The notes: a model not told the origin generated them from the sequence alone. DNA of 64,000 bases from Talpa occidentalis (GCF_014898055.3 NW_023601433.1:41783876-41847875); one strand, 5' to 3'. Positions 34,628 to 45,444 are shown, numbered from the stretch's first letter. Translations and numbers: made by a program.

Positions 34628-35078
34628 TGTAGGGTAAAGAAAATGTCAGGCTTTTCTGCCCTTCCGCCATCAGGATAGATGATGGATCCTTGTCCTGAAT
34701 GCATGTCTGATGGCGGGCACCTGGAGTAGGGTGTGGGCATAGGCAGATGGGATTCAGCTGAGCTAAGACTGTGCTTTTAAGGGCGGCGTCACTGGGACGC
34801 CAGCAAAAGCTGAGAAAGAAGCCGAAGAGAAGCAAAGAAGCTAAGAAGCCGAGAAAGCAGCAACAGAAGCCGAAGAGAAGCCGAGATCACCAGAGAGCCC
34901 AGATAGAGTGAGGATTTGCTGGGGGCTGGGAGGACTGCCAGCCTCCCAGCCCCCCAGCCTGCCACGTACCCACTGAACCCCAATAAAAACCTGCAAAACC
35001 ACTGAGGACTCTGATTGCTCCTTTACCCAGTCTGCATGGGATCAGAAAACCTGCACTGTGCCCAGTCCGGCCTTTACA
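34628..35078 (+). repeat. ERV solo LTR, copy 3 (best-preserved)
   Basis: A 451-bp LTR from TGTAGGGTAAAG to CCGGCCTTTACA, with inverted ends TGTA/TACA. It is flanked by a 5-bp duplication ACAGT at 34623-34627 and 35079-35083. A TTTTAAGGGCGGCGTC promoter-like block lies near 34775, and AATAAA at 34982-34987 marks the polyadenylation signal. No internal viral genes adjoin it, so it is a solo LTR. Confidence 0.88.
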
Positions 35079-35729
35079 ACAGTTCAATCATTTCCTCCAA
35101 AGTGAACACAACTATAGAGTCACGTTTTACAATGAACAAGAATTTTTTGGGGGGTGAATGAAAAAATTTTTTTTTCATTCATGTGCTAACAATGAAGGGG
35201 CTTTTCAGTGTGATTACTAACAAGAGCAGTGGTAAAGCTGGGCCTGCCAGGCCTGCATGCTTCAGGCAAACCAGATGAATTGCACCCCTAGGGGAAAAGG
35301 TGGTGCTGAGGAGGCACAGAGGGGCCTGGGGAAAGGAATGCTTACCTAGCTAGCTGTACCTGGGATGCTTTGTGATTTATTTTTAAAATTTACACAAATT
35401 TTGCCTTGAACTCAGCAGTATAACCATTTTCACACATAAAGCACCTTATCTATCTGTTACGGGTTGAATTCTGTGACCTCAAAAGGATACGTTAACGTCC
35501 TAACCCCAAGTACTTCAGAATAAAACCTTACCCAGGCAGGTCTTTATTGAGGCAATTACATTCAGGTGAAGTCATAAGAGGGCCCTTAATAAGTTCAGGT
35601 TTCTTATAAAAGAGAGAAATTTGGACACAGAGACAGACACAAACAGGGAGAATGCCATGTAAAATGGAAGGAATTTGAACTATGTTACAAGGCATAGATG
35701 GCCAGCAACACCCCAGAAGCTAGGAACAG

Positions 35730-36045
35730 TATAGGGTAAGGTAAAAGTAGCAGGCTTTTCTGCCCTCCCGCCAGTAGGATAGATGAGGGAAACCTGCGGT
35801 CCTAAATGCATGCCTGATGGCGGGCACCTGAAGTGGGTACACCTGGGCTGAGAGACTGAGTTTATAAGGGCGGCGTCATGGGGACACAGACAAGCAGAGA
35901 GAATGCGAGAGAACGCTGGAGAGCCCAGAAAGAGTGAAGACTTGCTGGGGGCTGGGAGGCCCCCACTGAGGGCTCCAGGACTCATTCCTCCTTTACTCGG
36001 TCTGCTGGATCAGAAAACCTGCACTGTGTCATTCCTGCCCTTACA
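35730..36045 (+). repeat. ERV solo LTR, copy 4, internally shortened
   Basis: Begins TATAGGGTAAGGTAAAAG (first G to A) and ends CCCTTACA, with the 5-bp duplication AACAG at 35725-35729 and 36046-36050. It is 316 bp long and has lost the segment that carries the AATAAA in copy 3. 'gtttataagggcggcgtc' is a TATA-like block. Confidence 0.87.
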
Positions 36046-36169
36046 AACAGGTTCCCTCTCATGGTCCTCAGAAGCTCCTGCTGATGCCTTGATCTTGGAT
36101 TTCTGGCTCCCAGAACTGTGAGAACATGCATTTCTGTTGTCTAAGTCTGTGGTCTTTTGTTAGGGTAGC

Positions 36170-36631
36170 TGTAGTGGAGGAAGACACAGAGCAGGATCTC
36201 TATGATCCGAGCAGACAGGTAAAGGAGAGTTCTGGAGCCCTCAGTGGCTTTTTCAGGCTTTTATTGAGCTTTTTACAAAGCGGGGGGAAAAGGGGAGCAT
36301 GGGGGGAGGCGCCTGGAGGCTGGCAGGCCTCCCAGCCCCCCAGTGAGTCTTCACTCTTTCTGTGCTCTCTGGCATTCTCTTGTGGTCTCTGCGTCTCTAC
36401 TTCTCTTTGCTGCTCTGCTGGTTCTGTTACTCTTTCTCATTCTGCTCTACTGGTGTCCCCGTGATGCTGCCCTATAAGCTCAGTCTCTCAGCCCAGGTGC
36501 GCCTACCTATGCATGCCCACACCCCACTCCAGATACCAGCCATCAGGCATGCATGTAGGACCGCAGAGATCCATCATTGATGCTAATGGCGGGAGGGCGG
36601 AAAAGCCTGATAATTTTTCACTTACCCTACA
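36170..36631 (-). repeat. ERV solo LTR, copy 5
   Basis: 462 bp, in opposite orientation to copy 4. The plus strand starts TGTAGTGGAGGAAGAC and ends CTTACCCTACA. A perfect 5-bp duplication GTAGC is seen at 36165-36169 and 36632-36636. Confidence 0.88.
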
Positions 36632-36651
36632 GTAGCCCTAGGAAGCTAATG

Positions 36652-37144
36652 CATGTGTGATAGTCACTTAAACACATGCAATGTGCTCTACTTCAGTTCT
36701 TACCAACATGAGATTTTCCTGGGAATAAAAGAGCACATGGGCTTTAGAAAGGAAACCAACATGAGCAGCAAATGTGTAAGACTCCAATCCAGGAAACTCC
36801 ACAGCCTTTGCTTACTCAGAATTCAGAAGCTCCCGTGAGTTAGGCAGTTAGGCAGCTGGTTTAGTAAGCTGATTAGTGAGTCAGCTGGTTTTACATGGGA
36901 GCTGGGACCTCAGAACCTCCAGTCAGATATCAGTAGTTTATGGCTTCCCACACATGATTCCAATGTGCAGGAAAGGGAGTACCATTGGGAAAAATTCTGG
37001 GGAAAAAAAAAAAACTACAAAACCTGATGGGATTTTGATAGGGACTATGTCAATCAGTAGATCAACTGCAGGAGGGAGGGTTATCATCTTAGTAACACTG
37101 AGGTCTCTGATCCATCAACATGACTATCTCTCCATTTATTTAGG
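36652..37144. other. intergenic, nothing recognised
   Basis: It contains a short A-run (37002-37014) and L1-like words near 37015-37130 ('gggattttgatagggac', 'taacactgaggtctctgatcc'), too short to define an element. Confidence 0.4.
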
Positions 37145-37160
37145 AAAAGCTACAGTTCTT

Positions 37161-37475
37161 TTTTTTTTTTTTTAAAGATTTTTTTTAATAGAGGCATTTT
37201 TTTTTATTTATTTGTTTGTTTTGTTTATACATGCACTGGGTACAGTCAGAAGCGCGGGAGGGTGAGAGAATTCACCAGAGCCAGAGCGGGGAGCAGAGCA
37301 GGCAGAAGGACCGAAGTACACTGCTGAGGGGAGCAGCGGGCGGCAGGAGAGGTCTGCGCGCCATGTGGGACCCTCCTCCGGTGGCCAGGGAGCAGCCGGG
37401 GATTGAACCGGCGCCGCAGAGGCCGCGGGCAGCTTCGCAACCCAGCGCTCTACTGCTGCGTCACCGGGGAGGCCC
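37161..37475 (-). mobile_element. tRNA-SINE, GC-rich subfamily with extended tail
   Basis: Reverse copy, with the tail 'aatagaggcattttttttattta' shared with the 21942 and 62138 copies. A perfect 16-bp target duplication AAAAGCTACAGTTCTT is seen at 37145-37160 and 37476-37491. Confidence 0.93.
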
Positions 37476-37851
37476 AAAAGCTACAGTTCTTGAGCAACTA
37501 TTATACTCTGGCCCTTAGCGAAAATATGTGTGAAAAGATATTTTATTGATGTGGCATCTGAGCCAAAAGAGGTCAAGAAATCCATGAATTCAACACAGCT
37601 GGGATGCTGGAAATCCTAGCTCATCAGCCTGATATTATTTCTACCTCACTCTGTTGCCCCTTATCACTAATAGTTAAGGGTGTTTCATTGGATTAATCAG
37701 TCACTTAAAAAGAGAGATGAGGGAAAAAAAAAGAGAGATGAGGAATTGATAACAAAGTGGAGATGGGGTAATCCACAGTAACCTGTTAATATATCCAAAA
37801 TGTAGAGATAAGTCAGCAGAAAAGCTGCAGAACACTGCACCATACACTACT

Positions 37852-38107
37852 TTTTTTAAAGATTTATTTATGCGTATAAGAACTGGGGTACAGGCCAGAG
37901 GTGCAAGGGGTGAGAAGATTCACCAGAGACAGAGTGGGGAACAAACAGGCAGACTGAAGTATACTGCTGAGGGGAGCAACAGGCAAGTCAGGAGAGGTCA
38001 GCTGCGCCATGTGGGTATCTCCCTGGCCGGGGATCGAACTCATGCTACAGTGACTGTGGATAGCTTTATAGGTTGCGTCTTAACCCCTTGCACCACCAGG
38101 GAGGCCC
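37852..38107 (-). mobile_element. tRNA-SINE, older subfamily
   Basis: A reverse copy from 'tttttaaagatttatttatg' to 'caccaccagggaggcccc'. The flanks 'acactacttttt' and 'aaactactttt' suggest a decayed duplication. Confidence 0.87.
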
Positions 38108-38334
38108 CGTACAAACTACTTTTATACAACCAAAAACATGTCTGTTAGTGGTTAGGGAATATCTGGAAGGAGACACAAGAGATTCTTAACAGTGGTGCTT
38201 CCTGGCAAGAATGACTGGTGGCTGCTGAGAAGGATATTAACTTTTATCACATACTGTCCACTCCTCGCATAACCCAGAATGAGTGGCTTAAACAACAGAC
38301 ATGTGTGTCATGACTGTTTCACTACCAGCATGCA

Positions 38335-38767
38335 TGTAGAGGCAGAAATGACACAGTGCAGGTTTTCTGATCCAGCAGACTGGGTAAAGGAGGTGTCCTG
38401 GAGCCCTCAGTGGCTTTTCAGGCTTTTATTGGGATTTACCAGGTACATGACAGGGAGGGGTGCTGGGGGACTGGGAGGCCTGCCAGCCCCCCAGCAAGTC
38501 TTCACTCTGGGCTCTCCGGCCTTCTCTCACGTTCTCTCTGCTCTTCTCATGGCTCTGCTTCTCTCTTGGCTTCTCTGCCCCTGCTGCTTCTCTTCTCTCG
38601 ACTTCTGCTGGCGTCCCCATGACGTCGCCTTATAAACTCAGTCTCTCAGCCCAGTGTACCCACTTCAGGTGCCCGCCATCAGGCATGCATTCAGGACCGC
38701 AGGGTTCCCTCATCTATCCTAAGGGCGTGAGGGCAGAAAAGCCTGATACTTTTTACCTTACCCTACA
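38335..38767 (-). repeat. ERV LTR, copy 6 (putative 3' LTR)
   Basis: 433 bp; the plus strand reads TGTAGAGGCAG ... CTTACCCTACA. It shares 'acagtgcaggttttctgatcc', 'tggagccctcagtggctttt' and 'gatttaccaggtacatgaca' with its relatives. On the minus strand the base just before its U3 start is a G-rich GAGTGGGTGGAT (38768-38779 reversed), which resembles a polypurine tract. Confidence 0.85.
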
Positions 38768-38845
38768 ATCCACCCACTCAGGGTTTTCTGCCAGACAGTC
38801 TATATGTTTCTCTTGGCAATAGAACACTGCAGCCATGGCCCCAAG

Positions 38846-39136
38846 GGGGCTGGGAGGCTGGCAGTCCTTCCAGCCCCCAGCAAATCCTCACTCTATCTGG
38901 GCTCTCCGGCGTTCTCTGGTGGGCTCTGCAGCTCTGCTGCTTCTTCTCTCGGCTTCTGTTTGTTCTTGGCTTCTGCTGGCGTCTCTGTGACGCCGCCCTT
39001 ATAAACTCAGTCTCTCAGCCCAGGTGCACCCACTTCAGGTGCCCGCCATCAGGCATGCATTCAGGACCACAGGGTTCCCTCATTTATCCTAATGGCAGGA
39101 GGGCAGAAAAGCCTGATACTTTTACCTTACCCTACA
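38846..39136 (-). repeat. ERV LTR, copy 7 (putative truncated 5' LTR)
   Basis: The U3 part is shared with copy 6 from 'ggctgggaggctggcag' to 'ttttaccttaccctaca'. The R/U5 end is missing. A 78-bp unrelated segment separates it from copy 6. TGCA follows it at 39137-39140 and precedes copy 6 at 38331-38334. Confidence 0.83.
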
Positions 39137-39141
39137 TGCAT

Positions 39142-39715
39142 TACCCCTAGTATTTAAAGAATTTCTAGTCAAGAGAGAGAGATGAGGACAGGTTTTCCCC
39201 ATATTGCTGATTACAGAACCTTAAAAATGGGAAGTTCCTTAGTTCCCTTTCACAACTGCTGTGACTGTGGAGTAATTCTGTCCTTCCGAGGGTCACTGGA
39301 ACGTGCCGCACCATTCAAGGGAGGGAGAGGCAGATGCACACACCCACATTCCTGAGAAAACCAGCCTGTATCTGTCATGCCCAGAGTCCATGCGTATAGC
39401 CATAGCTGCTGCTGCTGCCCTCAAGATTAGACTGCAGGTTGTCCCTGTGAGGTGCGCAGGCCACTCACCCCATCTCCAGCGCTGTTTCACCCATGGCTGC
39501 TGTGGGCCTTGCAGCAGTTCCTGTTTGGGGGTGAAAGAACAAAGAGGAAGCTGTGGCTGTGAATGTGAGAGTGAGGTTTACAGCTGGCCACCTGCCCTTG
39601 GGCCTCTGGGGATGGACTGCTCTTTGGCACTCCTGAAAAAGTGCACTGCATTGAAATGACCTCAGTGGCACAGAGGATGTAACTTGGGGTCCCCGGATAC
39701 CATGAAGTAGGTGAG
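39142..39715. other. intergenic, nothing recognised
   Basis: A G/C-balanced stretch without a recognisable repeat or gene. Open frames here (for example 39303-39659) lack family resemblance. Confidence 0.4.
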
Positions 39716-39719
39716 ACCT

Positions 39720-40158
39720 TGTTGTGCAACCAGGTCAGGCAGGTTCATTGTTGATTTGGGCAGACAAAAGAGAATCTTAGAGCACTCAACAGATTTGACA
39801 GGCCATTAATGCTGAACCAGGGGGCCAGACACATGGGCAGACCGGCAGGCAGGGAGGGAGCAACTGCATCTCCCAGCCCCTGCAATCCCTGTGATCTCTC
39901 TGGCTTCTCTCCTCTTTCTGCAAACTCTCCCTCAATCTCCTCTTGGCCTAGGTGTCTGCCTTTATATACGTGCACTCTCCATGCTCAATGGCTTCTCAGC
40001 ATGGGTGCCTCATGCTCACACTCCTACACATTTTTTGCAATAACGCATTGTCACATATGAGCAATGAAACCTATGAGGAAAGCAAAGCCACAGGTGGCAC
40101 CCATGGGGGCTGGCTTCAGGAGGTGACAAGGAGGCTGAGTAACTCCATTTTCCCTACA
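39720..40158 (-). repeat. LTR-like element of a different ERV family
   Basis: On the minus strand it begins TGTAGGGAAAATGGAGTTAC at 40158 and has a TATA-like GTATATAAAGGCAGAC near 39965. It may end with CA near 39720. The sequence is unrelated to the 32.5-39.1 kb family apart from the TGTAGGG start. The left end and family are uncertain. Confidence 0.5.
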
Positions 40159-40159
40159 G

Positions 40160-40695
40160 AATTTCTCTCTGATGTTCCTCCTGCCATCTGTCATCACCCC
40201 CTACCAAAAAGCCTCCGCACCCCACTCTTCCCTCCACCAGGCATATTTCTCCCTGCATTAAAATGACCTATTTATTTTTCTACTTCCCAGAATGGTCTGT
40301 GAATTTTTTGAAGGCTAGAACTCTTTCTCATCTTGGCTTCCTGATACCTAGAATCATGCAGGGTACATAGCAGGTACCCCTTAAATATCAAATGGGTGGA
40401 CAGAACGACCAATGGAGTTAATGCAATAGAAGGTGACATAGTCCTACCCAAAATAAATGTTCTTCCAGCCTGGGTGTGGCCCCACACATCAACCTGCTGC
40501 CCAGGGAGTATGGGCTGGGAGAGGCCTGTATCCATACACACACAGATATCCCCACCCTGGAGACACTAAATCTCTATCCTTATTGGCCTCCTTGGGCGCC
40601 TGAGTGGAAAGAACAGATTCAAGAGCAGTAAGGTCACTTACTGAGATAATTGCAAGATAATTGCAGAACACATGTCTGATAACTGGTATCTGAAA
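40160..40695. other. intergenic, nothing recognised
   Basis: No element or gene is supported here. Confidence 0.4.
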
Positions 40696-41108
40696 GTTTA
40701 CCAAAAAAAATCTTAAAATTCAACAAATGGCCTAATTAAAAGGAATAGCAGAATATCTGAATAGATCCTTCACCCAAGAAGATATACAATAGCAAATAGC
40801 ACCTGAGAGATGCTTATCATCATAGATAATTAGGAAATTATAAATTAAAACAATGATGAGTTTCTATAGCACATCTATTAGAATGACCAAATCCAGAACA
40901 ATGACAACACCAAATGCTGGTGAGGATGTGGACCAATAGAAAGTCTTCTTTACTATCCTAGGAATGCAAAAATGATTCAGCCACTTTGGAAGACAGCTTG
41001 GTAGTTTCATACAAATTAAACATACTCTTACCATAGCATCTGGTAATCATGCTCCTTGGTATTTACCCAGAGGAGTTTGAAATTTAAGTCTACTTAAAAA
41101 TCTACAAG

Positions 41109-41380
41109 CAGGGCCTCCCTGGTGGCGCAAGGGGTTAAGCACAGCACTATGAAGCTATCTGCAGCCTCTGCAGCACAAGTTCGATCCCTGGCCAGCCAGG
41201 GAGATACCCACATGGCACAGCAGACCTCTCCTGTCTTGCCTGCTGCTCTCCTCAGCAGGGTTTTCAGTCAATCTGCCTGTTCTGCTCCCCCACTCTGTCT
41301 CTGGTGAATCTACTCACCCTTCCACACCTCTGGCTTGTACCCCAGTTCTTGTGTGCATAAATAAATAAATCTTTAAAAAT
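41109..41380 (+). mobile_element. tRNA-SINE, older subfamily
   Basis: A complete head (GGGCCTCCCTGGTGGCGCAA), B-box-like AGTTCGATCCC, body and tail 'ataaataaataaatctttaaaa'. It is inserted in the old L1, and its A-tail serves as target for the next SINE. Confidence 0.9.
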
Positions 41381-41390
41381 AAACCTACAG

Positions 41391-41657
41391 GGCCTCCCCG
41401 GTAGCGCAGCGGTTGAGCGCTGGGTTGCAAAGCTGCCCGCAGCCTCTGCTGCACAAGTTTAATACCAGGCATCTGGGCAAGGGTCCCATATGGCACGCAG
41501 AACTCTCCTGCCGTCCACTGCTCCCCTCAGCAGTGTACTTCGTCGTTCTGGCTGTTCTACTCTCTGCTCTGGCTCTGGTGAATTCTCTCACCCTCTCGCG
41601 CTTCTGACTGTACCCAGTGCTTGTACAAATAAATAAATAAATCTAAAAAAAAAAAAA
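41391..41657 (+). mobile_element. tRNA-SINE, GC-rich subfamily, short tail
   Basis: Head GGGCCTCCCCGGTAGCGCAG. It ends 'cttgtacaaataaataaataaatct' plus A-run, without the ACATGCCTCTA extension. It is flanked by AAACCTACA on both sides (about 41382-41390 and 41658-41666), so it landed in the tail of the preceding SINE. Confidence 0.9.
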
Positions 41658-42239
41658 AACCTACATACATGTTTAGAGTAGCTTTATTCATAATAGTCAA
41701 AACCTCAGTAGATGAATGGACAAGTAAACAGTGATCCATCCAGACCACGGCCTAGCAGTCAGCACCAAAAAGACATGAGCTAGTAAGTCTTGGAAAGACA
41801 TGGAGGCGTTTTAAGTGCACATTACTCTGTGAAAGAAGCCAGTCTGAAAAGGCTGCATACAGTATGATTCCCACTACATGATGTTCTGGAAAAGGAAAAA
41901 CTATGGAGATAGTAAAAATTTCCCTGGTTTCAAAGGGAAAAGAGAAGAAGGGAGAGATGGATCATATCACGGGTGATACTACAATGGGGGATAACTGTGG
42001 TTGGTTAGACACTGGACAAAACCTATAGCAAGCATAACACCAAGAGTGAACCCTATACTATGCACTTTGGTAAGAATAAAATATATCAACATTGACTCAT
42101 GCATTGTAACAATATACCACACTAATGTGAGAGGCTAATAGGGAAAACGGGGTGTGTGCGAGGGAGTCTATGGGAGCTATCTACTTTCTGTTCAACTTTT
42201 TTTGTAAACAAAACAACTTAAAAAGATCTATTTTCATAA

Positions 42240-42605
42240 AAAATGAGCAAAGGAGCAGACATTGCCAGATAATTATTTGCTATGTGGTAGGGGAGAGTGG
42301 GTGTCACGAGAACTTCTCATTGGCATCATATATTTACAGATGAAGGGTCTTCTCTGTGCCAGGGACTGCCCTAGGGATAGGGCACAGAGGTTCAAGATCA
42401 AACATTTTTATATATAAAGCACCTTAACCATATGCTATAGGTTGAATTCTGTGACTTCAAAAGAGTATGTTGACGTCCTAACCCCAAGAACTTGAAAATG
42501 GGACCTTACTTGGATATAAGGTCTCTACTGAAGTAGTTAAGTTTGGGTGAGGCCATTAGGTTCCCCTTAATCCAGTAAGATCAGGTGTCTTTATAGAAAA
42601 GGGAA
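42240..42605 (+). repeat. duplicated block joined to MaLR-type LTR fragment
   Basis: About 42245-42450 is similar to 43732-43950 in order and wording: 'gccagataattattt', 'tcattggcatcata', 'gggtcttctctgtgccagg', 'ggcacagaggt', 'aaagcacct', 'ataggttgaattct'. It then continues as a MaLR-like LTR ('gtcctaaccccaagaactt', 'ggtgtctttatagaaaaggg') until a SINE interrupts it. Confidence 0.65.
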
Positions 42606-42609
42606 AATT

Positions 42610-42905
42610 GGGGTCCTCCCTCGTGGCTCAGGGGGTTAAAGCACAGCACTGTGAAACTATCCGCAGCCTCTGCAGCATGAATTCAATTTCAATTCCCGGC
42701 CAGCCAGGGAGCTACCCACATGGTGCAGCAGACCTCTCCTGACTGGCCTGCTGCTCCCCTCAGCAGTGTTTTTCAGCCAGTCTGCCTGTTCTGCTCTCTG
42801 CTCTGTTTCTGGTGAATCCTTTCACACACACACACACCCCACCCCGTGCCTCTGGCCTGTACCCCAGTTCTTGTATGCATAAATAAATAAATCTTTTTTT
42901 TTTTT
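42610..42905 (+). mobile_element. tRNA-SINE, older subfamily
   Basis: Diverged head (GGGGTCCTCCCTCGTGGCTC), a (CA)n patch at about 42826-42838 within the body, and the usual 'gcataaataaataaatctttt' tail. Confidence 0.88.
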
Positions 42906-43435
42906 AAAAAATTACCAACTAACTCTCTAGCAAACCAGGTGGCTATTTACAGCAGTGCAGCTTCAGCTTTGACTTGAAGACATCCCCTTTCTTCTGGAAG
43001 GACAGGGGGCAGAGGGGGTTCCAGTGAGGCTCTCCATGAGTGAGCTCCGGGAATAAGCAACAAGTCAAGGCTGGGCTCAGCTCTGTGACCTCACTCTGCT
43101 CAGTGCACAGATCCCTGAAGAGCTAAATACAAGACCAACTGAAGCTTTTTGCCTTTGGGCAGTGGGATAGGACTGGAGAGGCCAGAGGCTGAGAACTGCT
43201 GTCTTTTTAATATAAACCTTTTTCCTCGAGCTGAATTCTAAAACTATGCACCTACAGCTGTCCTGAAATGTTTAACACAAGATGAAATAAACACAAATCA
43301 AAGGATTTTTTTTTTTTTTCCAGGACTAGAGTTGAAAGTGCTCGAGTTATCTTTGAAGGCATGCACTGTGCTGGTTCAGAGGCCCCTGTTCTAGGCATGG
43401 GACAACAGCCCATGTGTTAAAACCCAGGGCTGCCA
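42906..43435. other. intergenic, nothing recognised
   Basis: Only a poly-T run at 43307-43320 stands out. Confidence 0.4.
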
Positions 43436-43439
43436 GTAC

Positions 43440-43715
43440 AAGGGGCGGCTTAAGCAACAGAATTTTGTCCTTTCACACCTCTGGAATCTAGAGGTGTGAG
43501 ATCAAGGGGAGGGCTGGAGCCTCCTCCAGGCTGTGACAAGGATCAGCCACAGGCCTCCCTCCTCACCTTAGAGAGGCCGCCTCCAGATTGGTGACCTGCT
43601 CTCTCTCTAGGAAGGCCTGCATTCACATTTCCTTCTTCCCTAAGGGCACTGGTCATACTGGATTAGCGCCTACCTGATGACCTCACTTTACCTTCATTGC
43701 CTCTGTAAAGACCAT
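43440..43715 (-). repeat. MaLR-type LTR fragment, reverse
   Basis: 'ttaagcaacagaattttgtcc', 'ctggaatctagaggtgtgagatcaagggg' and 'gggcactggtcatactggattagcgcctacctgatgacctcactttacctt' follow the reverse of a MaLR LTR. Confidence 0.6.
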
Positions 43716-43726
43716 ATCTCAGAAAG

Positions 43727-43955
43727 TATAAGCGAGGGAGCAGCCACTGCCAGCTAATTATTTGATGTGTGGCAGGGCAGGGGTGCCACAAGAACTCCTC
43801 ATTGGCATCATAGGTTTATGGATAAAGGGTCTTCTCTGTGCCAGGCACGGCCCTGAGGGTGGGGCACAGAGGTACAAACTCGGTAATATAACCATTTTTA
43901 CATATAAAGCACCTCAACCTTATGTTATAGGTTGAATTCTATAACCTCAAAAGAC
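43727..43955 (+). repeat. second copy of the duplicated block
   Basis: Related to 42245-42450, see there. The similarity stops abruptly after 'ttctataacctcaaaaga'. A third, shorter relative sits at about 35408-35490 just ahead of the interrupted MaLR LTR ('agtataaccattttcacacataaagcacctta'). Confidence 0.6.
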
Positions 43956-43959
43956 TGTG

Positions 43960-45230
43960 CACTGAGGGTAATGACTTCAATAGGTGAATTTAGGACAATG
44001 CAATGCAACTCCTGCCAGAGCATCCGACAGCCACTGGTAGAAGTTCTTACAGTGAGGAAAATGCCAGGTCCCCAGTGTCCTGGGGGATGCAAAGAATACA
44101 GAGGAAATTTAGGCCAGCAGAGTTCCTGGCAAACAGGCTCAGGAAGTGCTGGCTCTGTTTCCTGCCACTCTCTCTTTCTGCCACTGCTGTGGCTTCCACC
44201 TGGTCCCACATGACCCTGTCTTAACCCCATGGGTTGGAAAGTCCACACGCCTGCTTTAATCAGCAATGGCTGGGCCAGGGAATGAAGCAGGAGAATTAAA
44301 TGCAACAAAATATGGCTCCCAGGGCACTGGGTTCCATGGTGTATAGCTGAAAAATTGACTAGCATGGTCAGCACCCCTGAAAACACTGTCTCCTTGTGGC
44401 AGCTCTGAGGAGCCTGGAAATTGGTTTGGCCACAGTAAATAATTTGTTGGAGGTGGTTGACTGAATTGTGAACTGGAGTATTTGATTGCACGACTTAAGT
44501 GGTTATGTGATTGGAATGGGTGCTAGTGTCACTGTCGGGACACATACCTGCATTATAGAGTCCACTTTACCCTTGTAGGACTAAGTGCAGGTTTCTGAGA
44601 GACCCCAGTCCCTGCATCAGAGGTATAGAGGGTGCTGGCTGCAGCAGGTCCAGGCCTTACACAGATGTGGAAGGATCGGCCTTCCCAGGCCTGTCAAGAG
44701 CTGCTTTGAGGACCCAGGGCCTCTGCCGTGAGCACTGTTGACTGCTGTGCCATGTCTCTACAACAGGGTATTACCAAATGCAAAGCACACAGGCCCAGGT
44801 CCAGCTGTACCTGCCCAGCGCAGTGGGAGGCCAGGGCAGTGCTGGCAGGCTCCTGAATCACACCTTCTTTATCACCAAATAGAGTAAATAAATGTAACAA
44901 AAGACTTATGAGAAAGCCCAGGGTAACCCAGGCCGGGGTGGAGAACTTTATTTCTGTGACTGGGCCTGGTGAGGGAACAGCCTGGCTCCTGCCTATACAC
45001 CAAGGGGGTTGTTTTACTGAACAGATTCCATGTCCCTAAAAATAAACAGAGGGGGGTGATCATCTGCCCAGAGTAAGTCAATATATGTTATTTTAGGGCA
45101 AATAATTTTATTCAAATATTATATACCTCACCTTTTCCAAAAAGAAATTGAGAATACCTTACAGAAAATGAGTATTTTGTGGGTAAGGAGTTCTGTGCCC
45201 TGGAATGCGTCGTTGAAAGACTTTGTGGCT
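43960..45230. other. intergenic, nothing recognised
   Basis: Both strands carry open frames (for example 43925-44491 reverse), but none resembles a known family or has a coding-like context. Confidence 0.4.
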
Positions 45231-45234
45231 ATTT

Positions 45235-45440
45235 TCTTATTTGGTTCTCTTGACCCTGACCTGAAAGGGAATATGGAAAATGAACCAAAATCAAGAAGTG
45301 GGGACCATGCTATGGTGAAAGATAAAATTGGGCTTGAAGCAGTGAATTTAATGCAGTAATACACATATTGAGTCTCAGTGATAGACACCTGAAACTTGTA
45401 TTATGGTACAATGCAATGTTACTTCAATTTAAAAATATAG
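45235..45440 (+). repeat. old L1 3' end fragment
   Basis: 'gaaagataaaattgggcttgaagcagtgaatttaatgcag', then 'gatagacacctgaaacttgtattatggtacaatgcaatgttacttcaattt', matches an L1 3' UTR end. Confidence 0.65.
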
Positions 45441-45444
45441 TAAG

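Larger units (their letters stand above)
35458..36650 (+). repeat. MaLR-type LTR interrupted by two younger LTRs
   Basis: Segments 35458-35729, 36046-36169 and 36632-36650 join into one older LTR of MLT1/MST character. Diagnostic words are 'ggttgaattctgtgacctc', 'gtcctaaccccaagtactt', 'gagagaaatttggacacagag', 'ccagaactgtgagaa' and 'tttctgttgtctaag'. Copies 4 and 5 of the ERV family sit inside it. The exact subfamily is uncertain. Confidence 0.7.
40698..42240 (+). repeat. old L1 3' half, interrupted by two SINEs
   Basis: Plus-sense L1 words 'gaatatctgaatagatccttc', 'agatgcttatcatcatagataa', 'acaccaaatgctggtgaggatgtgg', then after the SINEs 'gagtagctttattcataatagtc' and 'agtatgattcccactacatgatgttctgg'. 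It is interrupted at 41109-41660 and non-coding. Confidence 0.8.

Noticed and set aside
43925..44491. 188-codon reverse frame
   Set aside because: No recognisable domain, no splice or promoter context, and it overlaps a duplicated repeat block.
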